Below are positions 32,891 to 41,619 of a stretch of DNA of 64,000 nucleotides, piece after piece. Source of the DNA: an uncultured Lachnospiraceae bacterium (GTDB lineage: Bacteria > Bacillota > Clostridia > Lachnospirales > Lachnospiraceae); the NCBI GenBank assembly GCA_910578085.1, contig CAJTPM010000015.1, forward strand, positions 1 through 64,000, written 5' to 3'. A model generated the notes under the pieces. That model saw nothing but the letters and a program-made list of their open reading frames with translations. It did no database searches and had not been told where the DNA came from. Position 1 is the first letter of the stretch. Each line of letters starts with the position of its first letter. Made by a program: the position numbers and the translations under genes.

Positions 32891-33752
32891 AGTCGTTAGG
32901 CCTCTGATAAAACCGTCCTGTAACCTGCTGAGTGTTCATCGTATTGATAAATGCATTGGGATCAATCTGCCTGATCTTTTTGGTGATTGGTTTGATCTCA
33001 TCCTTCCCGACAACTGAGTAGAGCATATTGCATTCCTTTTTTCTGTAACAGCCGATTCCTTTAAAAAGAGTCGCGTCATGATTGGTATTCTCACGGATTT
33101 CCTCATAAATTTCATCCGGTTTGGATGTAATGATAAGAAGCGTCTGTTTCTGATAGCGTTTGTATAAAAGGTGCAGGACCTGGGTGGAGGTAAACTGAAA
33201 AATGATAGAGTACAGTGCTTCGTTCCATCCGAAAAGATATCCTGCAATTACAAGGATTATGCAGTTTCCGGCAAAAATGTAATTCCAGGTTTCGATGCCG
33301 AATTTTTCAGAAAAGAAGATGGCGATAAAGTCAGTGCCGCCGCTCGTAGCGTGGGCATACAGGCAAAGGGAGATGGCACAGGCGTTTAAAATGCCGCCAA
33401 ATACGGCCGCCAGCAGTATATCGTTAGTCATCTGAAAACCGGATAGAATATCTGTAAAGATACCGGTCAGAACGATCATAAGACAGGAATAGCCGGTAAA
33501 TTTTTTCCCTATAAATTTGAAACTGATAAAGACCGGAACAGCATTCAGGGAAAAATTGACTAAGGAGTAGGATAATTCCATATTCCAGAAATGCCTTGCG
33601 ATCTGCTGGATCAACAAGGTTAAACCGTTAAATCCACCGGGCAAAAGGTCTCCTGCCCGCACAAAGCTTTTGATATTCATCGCCATTAAAAAGGCGGCGG
33701 CCACGATCAGAACCGCACGTTTGACGTCATCCAAAATAACTGTCTTTTTCAT
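32889..33752 (-). CDS. YitT-family membrane protein with DUF2179 domain
   Basis: A 287-residue protein. Five or six transmembrane segments (residues 10-200) carry the YitT signature MNIKSFVRAGDLLPGGFNGL and ATSGGTDFIAIFFSEK. The C-terminal cytoplasmic DUF2179 domain (about 205-280) contains HDATLFKGIGCYRKKECNML. Members are widespread in Firmicutes with no settled transport substrate. GTG/ATG choice is clear: ATG 33752. Single gene, convergent with the two-component pair. Confidence 0.92.
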   Translation of the reverse strand: MKKTVILDDVKRAVLIVAAAFLMAMNIKSFVRAGDLLPGGFNGLTLLIQQIARHFWNMELSYSLVNFSLNAVPVFISFKFIGKKFTGYSCLMIVLTGIFTDILSGFQMTNDILLAAVFGGILNACAISLCLYAHATSGGTDFIAIFFSEKFGIETWNYIFAGNCIILVIAGYLFGWNEALYSIIFQFTSTQVLHLLYKRYQKQTLLIITSKPDEIYEEIRENTNHDATLFKGIGCYRKKECNMLYSVVGKDEIKPITKKIRQIDPNAFINTMNTQQVTGRFYQRPND

Positions 33753-33890
33753 TGTGATATTTACAGAACCTTTCTCATGTAATCATAAGTATTTCCCAAA
33801 CAAAGCAGCTTACACTTTGAAAAGCAGGATCACTATATTATAGCGCAGTCTCTGGCGGCAATCAAACTAAAATTAAAAAAAATATCTGAT

Positions 33891-33933
33891 CATGGCAATA
33901 GAAAATGCAAAACCCATGCCTTCTATTGCCATG
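33891..33933 (-). terminator. Terminator downstream of the YgjV/GNAT-like gene
   Basis: CATGGCAATAGAA (33891-33903) pairs perfectly with TTCTATTGCCATG (33921-33933). On the minus strand ATCAGATATTTTTTTT follows, 24 bases beyond the stop. Confidence 0.85.
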
Positions 33934-33956
33934 AATATCTGCTGCATGCAGAGTGC

Positions 33957-34571
33957 CTACTGTGCAAGAAATTTTTCATACACTCCGTTTTTTTCTGCAA
34001 AACCCATCTTCCGGAGATATTCTTCATGCTTTTCCGATTTCCCGGAATACACCAGTTTGCTGATTCCCTGTTCCGGCAGTCTGGAATACAGGTATTTTCC
34101 GACAGAGCAGTCACGGTATGTGGGAGTCGAGTAATCGACAGAAATCTCCAGGACACCTTTTTCAGTCACATTTCCGAGCAGCAGTCCTGCCAGGGCAGTA
34201 TCACAGCACACGAGATAGGCGGTGTCTGCTTCGGAGAGAGCCGTTTCCGCATTCTGAAAGAAATTCCGGATATCCTGCTGATAATGCGCCATAAACCAAG
34301 CGAGAAATCCATCGTCCGTGCTTACGGAGATAAGATCGTACTGCTGCTTGGTCTTCAGCAGTTTCATGAGATTATAAACGTTAATGATGATCAGACATAT
34401 ATTCATAAGCGCCAGCGGATAGGAGTGGATAATTAACGCGTAAGTCGCCGAGATAACGCTTCCTATCGTGTTGATGACTCTCAGCTTTACAACCGAGGAC
34501 ATCAGCATGGAGACGACTACCAGTGTGGAACCCACATAACCGGCTATTTCGATGATGGTTGAAGTGTTCAT
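33957..34571 (-). CDS. YgjV-like membrane domain fused to a GNAT-like domain
   Basis: A 204-residue protein. The first 85 residues form three hydrophobic segments with the pattern GYVGSTLVVVSMLMSSVVKLRVINTIGS (split), as in YgjV-type inner membrane proteins. The remaining 120 residues look like an acetyltransferase fold: YDLISVSTDDGFLAWF, a strand pair around GVLEISVDYSTPTYRD, CSVGKYLYSRL and HEEYLRKMGFAEKNGVYEKFL. I chose ATG 34571 because AAAGGCAGG precedes it. Function is unknown; the fused layout suggests a membrane-tethered transferase or ligand-binding module. Confidence 0.75.
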   Translation of the reverse strand: MNTSTIIEIAGYVGSTLVVVSMLMSSVVKLRVINTIGSVISATYALIIHSYPLALMNICLIIINVYNLMKLLKTKQQYDLISVSTDDGFLAWFMAHYQQDIRNFFQNAETALSEADTAYLVCCDTALAGLLLGNVTEKGVLEISVDYSTPTYRDCSVGKYLYSRLPEQGISKLVYSGKSEKHEEYLRKMGFAEKNGVYEKFLAQ

Positions 34572-34688
34572 TGTCTGTTGCCTGCCTTTCCTGATCACTC
34601 AGAGGATCATTTCAAAATCTACTGAAATGAAAAGGCTGCCGCAGATACCCGCAGCAGTCCGTTTCAAAGATACTACATTCTCTCCAGA

Positions 34689-35294
34689 TCAATACTGACC
34701 GGAGTTATATTTGAATGCGTTCGGCACATTCTTATCCGGGCTGTAGGTTTCCAGGATCTTTCCGTAGCGCTCTCTGTAATCGTTGTCGATTTTAAGCTGC
34801 GGAATCACTTTGGTTCCCTCCTCAAAGAAGTGTTTGGAACCTCTGCCCATCTCCTGGCCACGTTTGGTATGCTTATCAAGCGCCACATCCATGATCTCAG
34901 GCACTTTGCCCATGGCTGCCTCTTTGATGATGATGTTTTTCAGATAATCGCTGGAACGATCCTTCTCGCTCTCGCAGAGGATACGGATCGCATGGATGAA
35001 ATACATCGGCTGATCTCCGTCGTCATAGGGGAAGTTCTTGCGCATCTCATTCATGGTATTTACCAAAACCGCTGCATTCAGGTTGCCGAACCCGATATCC
35101 TCCACGGAGATGGTCAAAAGCCTCCTCCACATTTTCTCCAGAAAGACCGGTCCGGATACATACAGTTCGTATGCATACTGGCAGGCTTCCTCTACCATTG
35201 CTCTGCGGATGGATTTCTGCAGGCAGGAAATAATTTCATCTGCGGCAAAGCCGTTTATTGTCTCCGATGCCGCCCAAATATTGTAAGCTCCCAT
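34689..35294 (-). CDS. Stand-alone MgsA/RarA C-terminal-domain-like protein
   Basis: A 201-residue helical protein resembling the C-terminal half of MgsA/RarA replication-associated ATPases: QKSIRRAMVEEACQYAYELY, then RRLLTISVEDIGFGNLNAAVLV, then a long helical tail. No Walker A or B motif is present, so it cannot hydrolyse ATP. It starts 3 bases after the EIIA gene stop and is the last gene of the PTS operon. Homologous free-standing domains occur in Firmicutes, but why one should travel with a sugar PTS is unknown. Confidence 0.75.
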   Translation of the reverse strand: MGAYNIWAASETINGFAADEIISCLQKSIRRAMVEEACQYAYELYVSGPVFLEKMWRRLLTISVEDIGFGNLNAAVLVNTMNEMRKNFPYDDGDQPMYFIHAIRILCESEKDRSSDYLKNIIIKEAAMGKVPEIMDVALDKHTKRGQEMGRGSKHFFEEGTKVIPQLKIDNDYRERYGKILETYSPDKNVPNAFKYNSGQY

Positions 35295-35297
35295 TGC

Positions 35298-35621
35298 TTA
35301 TTCTCCCTTCTTATCTCTGTAAAGTTCTATCAGTTCCAGAATAACGATCTTTAATGTTTCGGCCGCCATGAGCTGATCCTCCGCATGGGTCATTAACAGG
35401 CTGATCTGCGGTTCTTCCGTGCTGATCTCTTCCTGTAATACATCCATGTGTCCATTATGGGCTTCCACAAAATTTTCCGCGCCCTCTTCGAGCTTTTTAT
35501 CCGCTTCGGAGAATTTTCCCTCCTTTGCCAGAGCAAGCGCTTCCATATAGCAGGACTTAGCCATACCCGAAAAAGTAATAACGCTCATCGCTGATGCCGA
35601 TATCTTTTCAATATTTACCAT
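35298..35621 (-). CDS. PTS lactose/cellobiose-family EIIA
   Basis: A 107-residue three-helix EIIA of the Lac family, which passes phosphate from HPr to EIIB. The phospho-acceptor His is in LLMTHAEDQLMAAETLK (about residue 79), and ITFSGMAKSCYMEALALAKEG is the typical first helix pair. It lies between EIIB and the MgsA-like gene, all closely packed. It should act with EIIB (35631-35927) and EIIC (39393-40649). Confidence 0.94.
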   Translation of the reverse strand: MVNIEKISASAMSVITFSGMAKSCYMEALALAKEGKFSEADKKLEEGAENFVEAHNGHMDVLQEEISTEEPQISLLMTHAEDQLMAAETLKIVILELIELYRDKKGE

Positions 35622-35630
35622 CTTTTTACC

Positions 35631-35927
35631 TTACCCTTCCACCAGGCTGATTGCAAAATCAAGCGCCTTGTCACCGTCAGCCATGGCGTAAGTACGGGGT
35701 TCCACGCTGGCCACCGGAATATTAAGCTGGGATTTGATATTCGCCACCGCATAGACAAGCTGAGGTCCTACCAGACATACATCCCACTTGCCCACCTCAT
35801 CGCGGATGGACGCGCTTGGAACAGCGGTGATGGTCAGATCCATGCCGCGCCTCTCTGCCGCCTCGCGGATCTTTTTTACTAAAATGGAACTGGACATTCC
35901 GGCATTACAACATAACAATATTTTCAT
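35631..35927 (-). CDS. PTS lactose/cellobiose-family EIIB
   Basis: A 98-residue EIIB with the phosphocysteine loop CCNAGMSSSILVKKI at residues 5-19 and the conserved VCLVGPQLVYAVANIK. It accepts phosphate on Cys from EIIA and passes it to the incoming sugar at EIIC. ATG 35927 follows AAAGGAGA; the longer frame to 35978 has no ribosome site. It follows the GH4 gene by 32 bases. Confidence 0.94.
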   Translation of the reverse strand: MKILLCCNAGMSSSILVKKIREAAERRGMDLTITAVPSASIRDEVGKWDVCLVGPQLVYAVANIKSQLNIPVASVEPRTYAMADGDKALDFAISLVEG

Positions 35928-35959
35928 AGTGTCTCCTTTCCGTACATCTTGTACAGGTT

Positions 35960-37291
35960 TTATTTTAATTCCGGCCAATACCCTTTATTTGCTTCGATCA
36001 GGTCGTCCAGAATCTTCTTTGCAATTCCCGCACTGGGAACCGTTTTTGACAGGGTAAGGGCCTGCCAGAGTTTGTGGTAACTTCCTTCCATCCAGGCGTC
36101 TACGGTCAGTTTTTCCACCGCCACCTGTTCTTCCATCAATCCTTTCTGGAAGGTAGGGATCTTCCCGATACTTAACGGCTCATAGCCGTCTTTTCCTACG
36201 ATACAGGGAATCTCCACCATGGCATCCGGCGAAAAATTCTCAATGGCGCCGTTGTTCTCCACGATTAAGAGCATTCTCTCATGGGTGTTAAAGGCAAGAG
36301 CAGTGGCCAGATCCACAATAAACAGCGCATGGATACCGATCTTTAACGCCGTATCCTTCGCGGTGCCCGCCGCTTCGATCTTTGCGCACTCGCCGAACAC
36401 TCGTTTTTCTCTGCCGTCGATCACCTGATTTGCCCTGGTATAATTCGGATCGGTATGTGCCACCATATCGTCGGGGTACAGGTAATACTGGAGATAAGAA
36501 CTGGGCGCCATGGTGGGATCCACCGCAATGAGATCTTTCACCTTTTTGGCCGTCTCATGCCAGCTTTCGTCTGTGAAATCTGTATCTACGGAACCTGTCT
36601 CGCAATTGCCGTACTGGAGCTGATGCGCTATCAGCTTATCAATGTATTCGTTCCCGTCCTTATCCTTGATGGAAGTCCACCAGCCGAAATGATTCAGGCC
36701 GAAATACCGGATATCCATCTCCTTTCTGTTCTGAAAACCAAGAATTTTGGCAATCGTCTGCTCCATGCCAATGGGCATGTCACAGATATTGATAACTCTG
36801 GAATTGGGACGAAGCCTTCTGCAGGCTTCCGCCACGATGGCAGCGGGATTGGAATAGTTAAGCATCCAGCAGTTCGGGGAATATTTCTCCATATAGTCAA
36901 TATTTTCAAGCACACCCGCAATGGACCGCATACCGTATGCGATACCGCCCGGCCCGCAGGTCTCCTGTCCCACCACACCGTATTTCAGGGGGATTTTCTC
37001 ATCAAGCTCCCGCATGGCAAGCTTACCCACACGAATATGCGCCAGACAGAAATCCACATCTGTATACGCGGTTTCCGGATCCGTGGTCGCAAGATATTCA
37101 ATGGAAGGATCCTTTTCCTTCACAATAATCTCGCAGGCTTTTGCCACCTTATTCTGGCGCTCCTCATCATTGTCATACAACTTGATCGCACGCAGTGGAA
37201 GCTTATCAAGATTGTCCAAAAGCATCAGAATAATTTCCGGCGTATAGGTACTGCCGCCCCCGGCGATCACAATGGAAAATTTTTTCATCAT
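35960..37291 (-). CDS. GH4 6-phospho-glycosidase, probably 6-phospho-alpha-glucosidase
   Basis: A 443-residue NAD- and Mn-dependent family 4 enzyme. It shows the N-terminal Rossmann motif IAGGGSTYTPEI (about 9-20), the metal-binding CDMPIG (about 171-176) and FGLNHFGW. In GH4 the CDMP form marks 6-phospho-alpha-glucosidases such as MalH/GlvA, while 6-phospho-beta-glucosidases have CN(V/I)P. It should split the phosphorylated disaccharide brought in by the PTS. ATG 37291 follows AAGGAAG by 7 bases; ATG 37288 is also possible. Most GlvA-type enzymes work with a different PTS family, so the match to a Lac-type PTS is notable. Confidence 0.88.
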   Translation of the reverse strand: MMKKFSIVIAGGGSTYTPEIILMLLDNLDKLPLRAIKLYDNDEERQNKVAKACEIIVKEKDPSIEYLATTDPETAYTDVDFCLAHIRVGKLAMRELDEKIPLKYGVVGQETCGPGGIAYGMRSIAGVLENIDYMEKYSPNCWMLNYSNPAAIVAEACRRLRPNSRVINICDMPIGMEQTIAKILGFQNRKEMDIRYFGLNHFGWWTSIKDKDGNEYIDKLIAHQLQYGNCETGSVDTDFTDESWHETAKKVKDLIAVDPTMAPSSYLQYYLYPDDMVAHTDPNYTRANQVIDGREKRVFGECAKIEAAGTAKDTALKIGIHALFIVDLATALAFNTHERMLLIVENNGAIENFSPDAMVEIPCIVGKDGYEPLSIGKIPTFQKGLMEEQVAVEKLTVDAWMEGSYHKLWQALTLSKTVPSAGIAKKILDDLIEANKGYWPELK

Positions 37292-37334
37292 CACTGACTT
37301 CCTTTCAGTCTTTTATTGATCTTACTATGTTTTT

Positions 37335-39272
37335 CTAACCCTTGTAAATTTCAAGGGAATTGGATATCTGAATCAGTGCCTCCACAAATTCCTCTTCTGT
37401 TTCTACTGCAGCCAGTGCCCGGACCGCGGAACGTTCCGCGGCGATATGCCGGAACAGTTCAAAAAGAACAACTAACTGTTCATTCTGCTTGCGTTCCATG
37501 GCCAGCAGAAAAATGAGCTGTACTTCCTTCTCCTGTATCCGCAGCGGCTGTTTTAACACCGCTGCACCGATGGCTGTCTTTTTGGCAAAAGTTACCAGAG
37601 GATGGGGCAGCATAAACCAGTCTCCGATAAAAGTAGGATAATTCACCTCTCTTAGAAGCACATCTTCCATAAATTCCCGGACGTCAAAGATACAATCCTC
37701 TTTTTTCAGCGCTTCCGACAGATCCTGAATCACCTGTTCAAATGTTGTTTTTTCTCTGTAGATCCGGATGGAACCCAGGTTAAAATACTCTTTTATCATC
37801 TCCCGGAACCGGTAGTTCATACGGATTTTGTGCACCAGAGCATTCATTGCCGTCAGTGTGTACTGATTCGGGATACCGTCCATCCGGAAGGTTGCCACGG
37901 AAGGATGCACGTAGGTATCCATAATGGATATGATCAGATCTACCTGATGTTCCGCCAGATATTTTTCCAGATTATGTTTGGGAAGAAATGCATCCATTTC
38001 AATCTGGTTGATAAAATTTGTCTGAATCCAGCTGCTGACAATACTGTTGACGCTGAATCTGGTGGAGCTTATGATGACAGCTTTCAGCTTCTGGTTTACA
38101 TTTTCCAGGAAATGTTCCACAAAAATTGCAATAAAGGATATCTCATCGTCCTGGATATAACAGTTCTTGTACCGGTATATGACAGATGCCATTAGCATGG
38201 AAATCTCATAGGCATACGGATACTGTTTTTTCACATCATTCAGAATGGGATTTTTCACCTCGTAGCCGGTTTCCAGTCTCCGCATCATATACTCGATATG
38301 GATCAGGATATTATCGTAAAATTCCTTTGACTGCCATAAATCAAAATGATATTTTTCCATCACATCGTGGCAGAAGTCCTCCAGGATCTGCACGCTCAGT
38401 GCGCCAATCTCACTCCCGGAGGGTGTATCTGAAGTCATTTTAAAACTGTGAAGCAAGCCTTCGAGAATCTGGATATCCCCGCTTCCAAGCTCAATGCCCT
38501 GGGTTTTCAGGTATTCAAAAAAACCTGTCAGCGCCTCGCTTGCGGATTCTGCCGTTTCCGCTTCCGGAACGGAATGATTCTGATAATTCCGTACAATCGT
38601 GATATACACCGCACTGACGGCCATATACAGACCGTCATCCGGAATCTGGATCAACCTGCTGTCAAAATATTCTTTCACAAGCTTTTCCATCCATCCGTAT
38701 TCCTCCGCATCAAAGTCATCATAGAGGAAGGTCCGCAGAAACCAGGAATAGTTATGGACTCTGTTCTGTGTCTCGTTTTTAATGATGCGAAACAGCGTCT
38801 GACGCAGCTTTGCCTCATCTTCATTGGTCAGAAGGCGTTCTCCGCTCATCCGGAGCAGTTCGCTCTGATATTCTGATGCAAGCTTTTTCTGAAAACGGCT
38901 GATCTCCTTATACATTGCCGGTTCGGACAGGGCAAGCTGGTCTCCGATATCGAAGATATCCGCCTGCCCGGTCTTTAAGACCATGCCAAGAATTATCCAC
39001 CCGCGGTCTGACATCGCAATTTCCGTCCTGCCATGTCCCTCCGACAGAAAATAATCTTTCACCGACTCCATGTCAGCCGTCTCGATAAAATAGCCCCGCT
39101 GCCTGGAAGATTTGATCACACTGCCGCTCTCCCAGATACGGTTGATCTCGCTGATCTCATTGCGAACGGTGCGAGAAGACACCTCCAGATACTCCGCTAA
39201 CTTTGTACCTGTAACGCCCTGGACATTATTTAACAATTTCTCCAATAATTTAGACTGTCTCCTCGTAAGCAT
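37335..39272 (-). CDS. PRD-containing, PTS-controlled transcription regulator (LicR/MtlR-like)
   Basis: A 645-residue regulator. Two N-terminal helix-turn-helix segments (TGTKLAEYLEVSSRTVRNEI and IFDIGDQLALSEPAMYKEI), two PRD domains (about 180-400), an EIIB-like domain (about 405-490, KLKAVIISSTRFSVNSIV) and a C-terminal EIIA-like domain with a candidate active His in WFMLPHPLVTF. Phosphorylation of PRD and EIIA histidines by PTS proteins should couple its activity to sugar uptake. I prefer ATG 39272 after GGTGGG; GTG 39281 is possible. It lies between EIIC and GH4 in the same direction, and the palindrome at 40780-40804 is a likely target. Confidence 0.9.
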   Translation of the reverse strand: MLTRRQSKLLEKLLNNVQGVTGTKLAEYLEVSSRTVRNEISEINRIWESGSVIKSSRQRGYFIETADMESVKDYFLSEGHGRTEIAMSDRGWIILGMVLKTGQADIFDIGDQLALSEPAMYKEISRFQKKLASEYQSELLRMSGERLLTNEDEAKLRQTLFRIIKNETQNRVHNYSWFLRTFLYDDFDAEEYGWMEKLVKEYFDSRLIQIPDDGLYMAVSAVYITIVRNYQNHSVPEAETAESASEALTGFFEYLKTQGIELGSGDIQILEGLLHSFKMTSDTPSGSEIGALSVQILEDFCHDVMEKYHFDLWQSKEFYDNILIHIEYMMRRLETGYEVKNPILNDVKKQYPYAYEISMLMASVIYRYKNCYIQDDEISFIAIFVEHFLENVNQKLKAVIISSTRFSVNSIVSSWIQTNFINQIEMDAFLPKHNLEKYLAEHQVDLIISIMDTYVHPSVATFRMDGIPNQYTLTAMNALVHKIRMNYRFREMIKEYFNLGSIRIYREKTTFEQVIQDLSEALKKEDCIFDVREFMEDVLLREVNYPTFIGDWFMLPHPLVTFAKKTAIGAAVLKQPLRIQEKEVQLIFLLAMERKQNEQLVVLFELFRHIAAERSAVRALAAVETEEEFVEALIQISNSLEIYKG

Positions 39273-39392
39273 ATTTCCCACCTGCCGCTTTTACACAGCT
39301 TCACCCTTTAGCAACAGTTCAGCCTACGGCTTCCCTGTTACTGAATCCAGCCCATTTTAAGTTTGCTTTGTGCAAAGTCCTGGGCCAAGCGG

Positions 39393-40649
39393 TTACTCCT
39401 TTTCCTTCTTCAGTTCATCCGCCTCCATCATTTTAAAGAACGGATAGTAGAATAACGTCATCAGGATCAGGTTTACAAATACTAACACCACACACTTCCA
39501 GTCCAATGTCATGATGAAAGCGCCTACACCCGGAGGAAGGAATCCGGGAGGGCCCGCAATGGGTTTTCCAACCAGTCCGCTTGTCATGGACAGGTAGGTG
39601 ATTACTGTGACAATCATCGGCCCGAATACAAACGGGATAAACAAAAACGGGTTCAGAATGATGGGCGCACCAAAAATGATCGGCTCATTGATACCGAACA
39701 GGGAAGGCACGATACCCACTGTTCCGATGGATTTTAAGGATTTTGCCTTGGATCGCATCATCATGATGACAAGACCAAGGGTCAGGCCGGAACCGGTAAC
39801 CTGTAAAACCGCGTAGAACAGCCCGAATGTAAATATGTGATTTACCGGTGCGCCAGCCGCATAGTTGGCCATATTCTCCGCCTCATAAGCGATGGCAAAG
39901 GAAGCCCATACCGCGGAAGTGATGGACGGTCCGTGAAGCCCGAAGAACCACAGAAACTGTGTTAAGAAGATCACAATGAGCAGTGCCGGAAGCGTATCCA
40001 TGGTGCTGAGAGCCGGCGCCAGAATGCTCATGATAAATGCCGGGAATACCTTCCCTGAAGCAGCCAGGCAGATATTTGCGATGACTACTGCGATCAATGC
40101 GTTAACAATTAACGGAATAAGGGCCGCAAAACTTTCCCCTACCATGGAAGGTACGCTGTCGGGAAGCTTGATAATGATTTTCTTCTTTGTCAGAATTCTG
40201 GTTACTTCCACGCTGAGGATTGCTGAAATAATACAGGTAAACAGACCTGATGCGCCCAGGTAGGAAATATCCATACCGCCCTCGATGGACAGACCGCTTA
40301 AGATCAGATGTACCATGATCGCCGTTGCGCCTGTCAGGTTTCCGCAGATGCCATAGCTCTTTGCCAGAGCGATCGCAATAAACATAGCCGCATAAATGGA
40401 TAACATATCTGTGGTGAACATACCGGCATAAGTAAATACAGACATATGTGCGGTCAGAAAATCGTATACTGCCCCGCTTCCCAACAGATTAGCGATTGCA
40501 AGCGGCAGCAGGCTGATGGAACCGACAATGATGATCGGAACGATAGAGATCATGCCGTCCTTGATCGCCTGAAGATGTTTCTGCTGTTCCACTTTGTTTG
40601 CAATAGGCATCATATACTTCATTAATGTGTCTTGAAACTTGGAATTCAT
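39393..40649 (-). CDS. PTS lactose/cellobiose-family EIIC
   Basis: A 418-residue membrane permease with about ten transmembrane segments. Family motifs include QKHLQAIKDGMISIVPIIIVGS (about 23-44), FFGLHGPSI and GINEPIIFGAPIILNPFLFIP with the conserved Glu that binds sugar. It imports a disaccharide or glycoside while EIIB phosphorylates it. It is the first gene of the operon, with the upstream 280 bases holding the regulatory palindrome. ATG 40649 follows AAGGAGAAA. Confidence 0.95.
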   Translation of the reverse strand: MNSKFQDTLMKYMMPIANKVEQQKHLQAIKDGMISIVPIIIVGSISLLPLAIANLLGSGAVYDFLTAHMSVFTYAGMFTTDMLSIYAAMFIAIALAKSYGICGNLTGATAIMVHLILSGLSIEGGMDISYLGASGLFTCIISAILSVEVTRILTKKKIIIKLPDSVPSMVGESFAALIPLIVNALIAVVIANICLAASGKVFPAFIMSILAPALSTMDTLPALLIVIFLTQFLWFFGLHGPSITSAVWASFAIAYEAENMANYAAGAPVNHIFTFGLFYAVLQVTGSGLTLGLVIMMMRSKAKSLKSIGTVGIVPSLFGINEPIIFGAPIILNPFLFIPFVFGPMIVTVITYLSMTSGLVGKPIAGPPGFLPPGVGAFIMTLDWKCVVLVFVNLILMTLFYYPFFKMMEADELKKEKE

Positions 40650-40779
40650 AGCTTTTTCTCCTTAAATTATTTGCCACCCCGTCGACTAAGGTCTGATATA
40701 ACTTACAGGATATCCATAACTGCAAATTATATTTGCTGAAATAATTATAAAAAAAGCATTAAATAAAAACAAATATTTT

Positions 40780-40804
40780 TTTGCCACTTCTATAGGAAGT
40801 GCAA
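40780..40804. promoter_or_regulatory. Candidate operator of the PTS operon
   Basis: TTTG-C-CACTTC and GAAGTG-CAAA form an inverted repeat around TATAG, with one extra C as a bulge. It lies 131 bases upstream of the EIIC start, in an AT-rich stretch. A LicR/MtlR-type activator encoded in the operon could bind it. Confidence 0.5.
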
Positions 40805-40865
40805 ATGCATATTTCCACATGGAACGGCAATAAGAAGGAATAAGATTTTCCATGATTCTGTCGCA

Positions 40866-40894
40866 TTGCCATTCTTTCAAAGAGCGTGTATAAT
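40866..40894 (+). promoter_or_regulatory. Promoter of the pseudouridine synthase gene
   Basis: TTGCCA (40866-40871), a 17-base spacer and TATAAT (40889-40894) form a near-consensus housekeeping promoter, 36 bases before the TTG start. Confidence 0.8.
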
Positions 40895-40929
40895 ATAACT
40901 CAAAAAAGCGGGACAGAGGGCAGGAAAAT

Positions 40930-41619
40930 TTGAGAGAAGATATCGGTATTGTTTATGAAGATAAGGATATTCTTGTGTGCAGAAAGCCGGCTGGACTGCC
41001 GACGCAGACGGCGAAAGTGGCGGTGTCTGATCTTGTGAGCGAATTAAAGAAGTATCTGGCGGAGAAAAACGAGTCTTATCTGGCCGTGATCCACAGGCTG
41101 GACCAGCCTGTGGAAGGACTTCTTGTCTTCGCAAAGAATAAGGTTGCGGCAAAAAAACTGAATGAACAGCTCAGACGGGGGGAATTCAATAAGGTATATT
41201 ATGCGGTAGCGTTCAATCAGCCTCTGGTGCAGGAAGGGATGTTAGAGGATTATATGATAAAGGAAGGTTCTCTGGCAAAGATCGTCACGGCGGATACGCC
41301 GGGAGCCAAAAAAGCTGTTCTGCACTATAAACTGATGGCTATGGAAAAGGGGCGTGCACTCTATGAGGTGCGTCTGGAAACAGGGCGGTTTCATCAGATC
41401 CGGGCCCAGATGGCCCATGCGGGAATGCCACTGTTGGGGGATAAAAAGTATGCGGATGCGGCGATCCGGATCTACTCTGAGATGCATGGCATTCAGAATG
41501 TGGCGCTATGCGCCTGCAAATTAAAGCTGATACATCCGGGAAGCGGGGAGGAAATGCTTTTTGTGATCAAACCTGTGGGGGATGTTTTCCGGGTATTTGA
41601 AAAGGGTAAAGACATATGA
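40930..41619 (+). CDS. RluA-family RNA pseudouridine synthase
   Basis: A 229-residue enzyme that converts uridine to pseudouridine in rRNA or tRNA. The catalytic motif AVIHRLDQPVEGLLVFAKN (about 53-71) includes the essential Asp, with PVEG in place of the usual TSG. Late motifs RLETGRFHQIRAQMAHAG and LLGDKKYA are typical. No S4 domain is present, so it belongs to the short RluA group. It begins with TTG at 40930; an in-frame ATG would remove the first strands. Its stop overlaps the next start (ATGA). Confidence 0.92.
   Translation: MREDIGIVYEDKDILVCRKPAGLPTQTAKVAVSDLVSELKKYLAEKNESYLAVIHRLDQPVEGLLVFAKNKVAAKKLNEQLRRGEFNKVYYAVAFNQPLVQEGMLEDYMIKEGSLAKIVTADTPGAKKAVLHYKLMAMEKGRALYEVRLETGRFHQIRAQMAHAGMPLLGDKKYADAAIRIYSEMHGIQNVALCACKLKLIHPGSGEEMLFVIKPVGDVFRVFEKGKDI

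Noticed and set aside
37335..37516. Small plus-strand frames opposite the PTS genes as possible antisense peptides
   Set aside because: All fall within well-supported minus-strand genes and lack ribosome sites.
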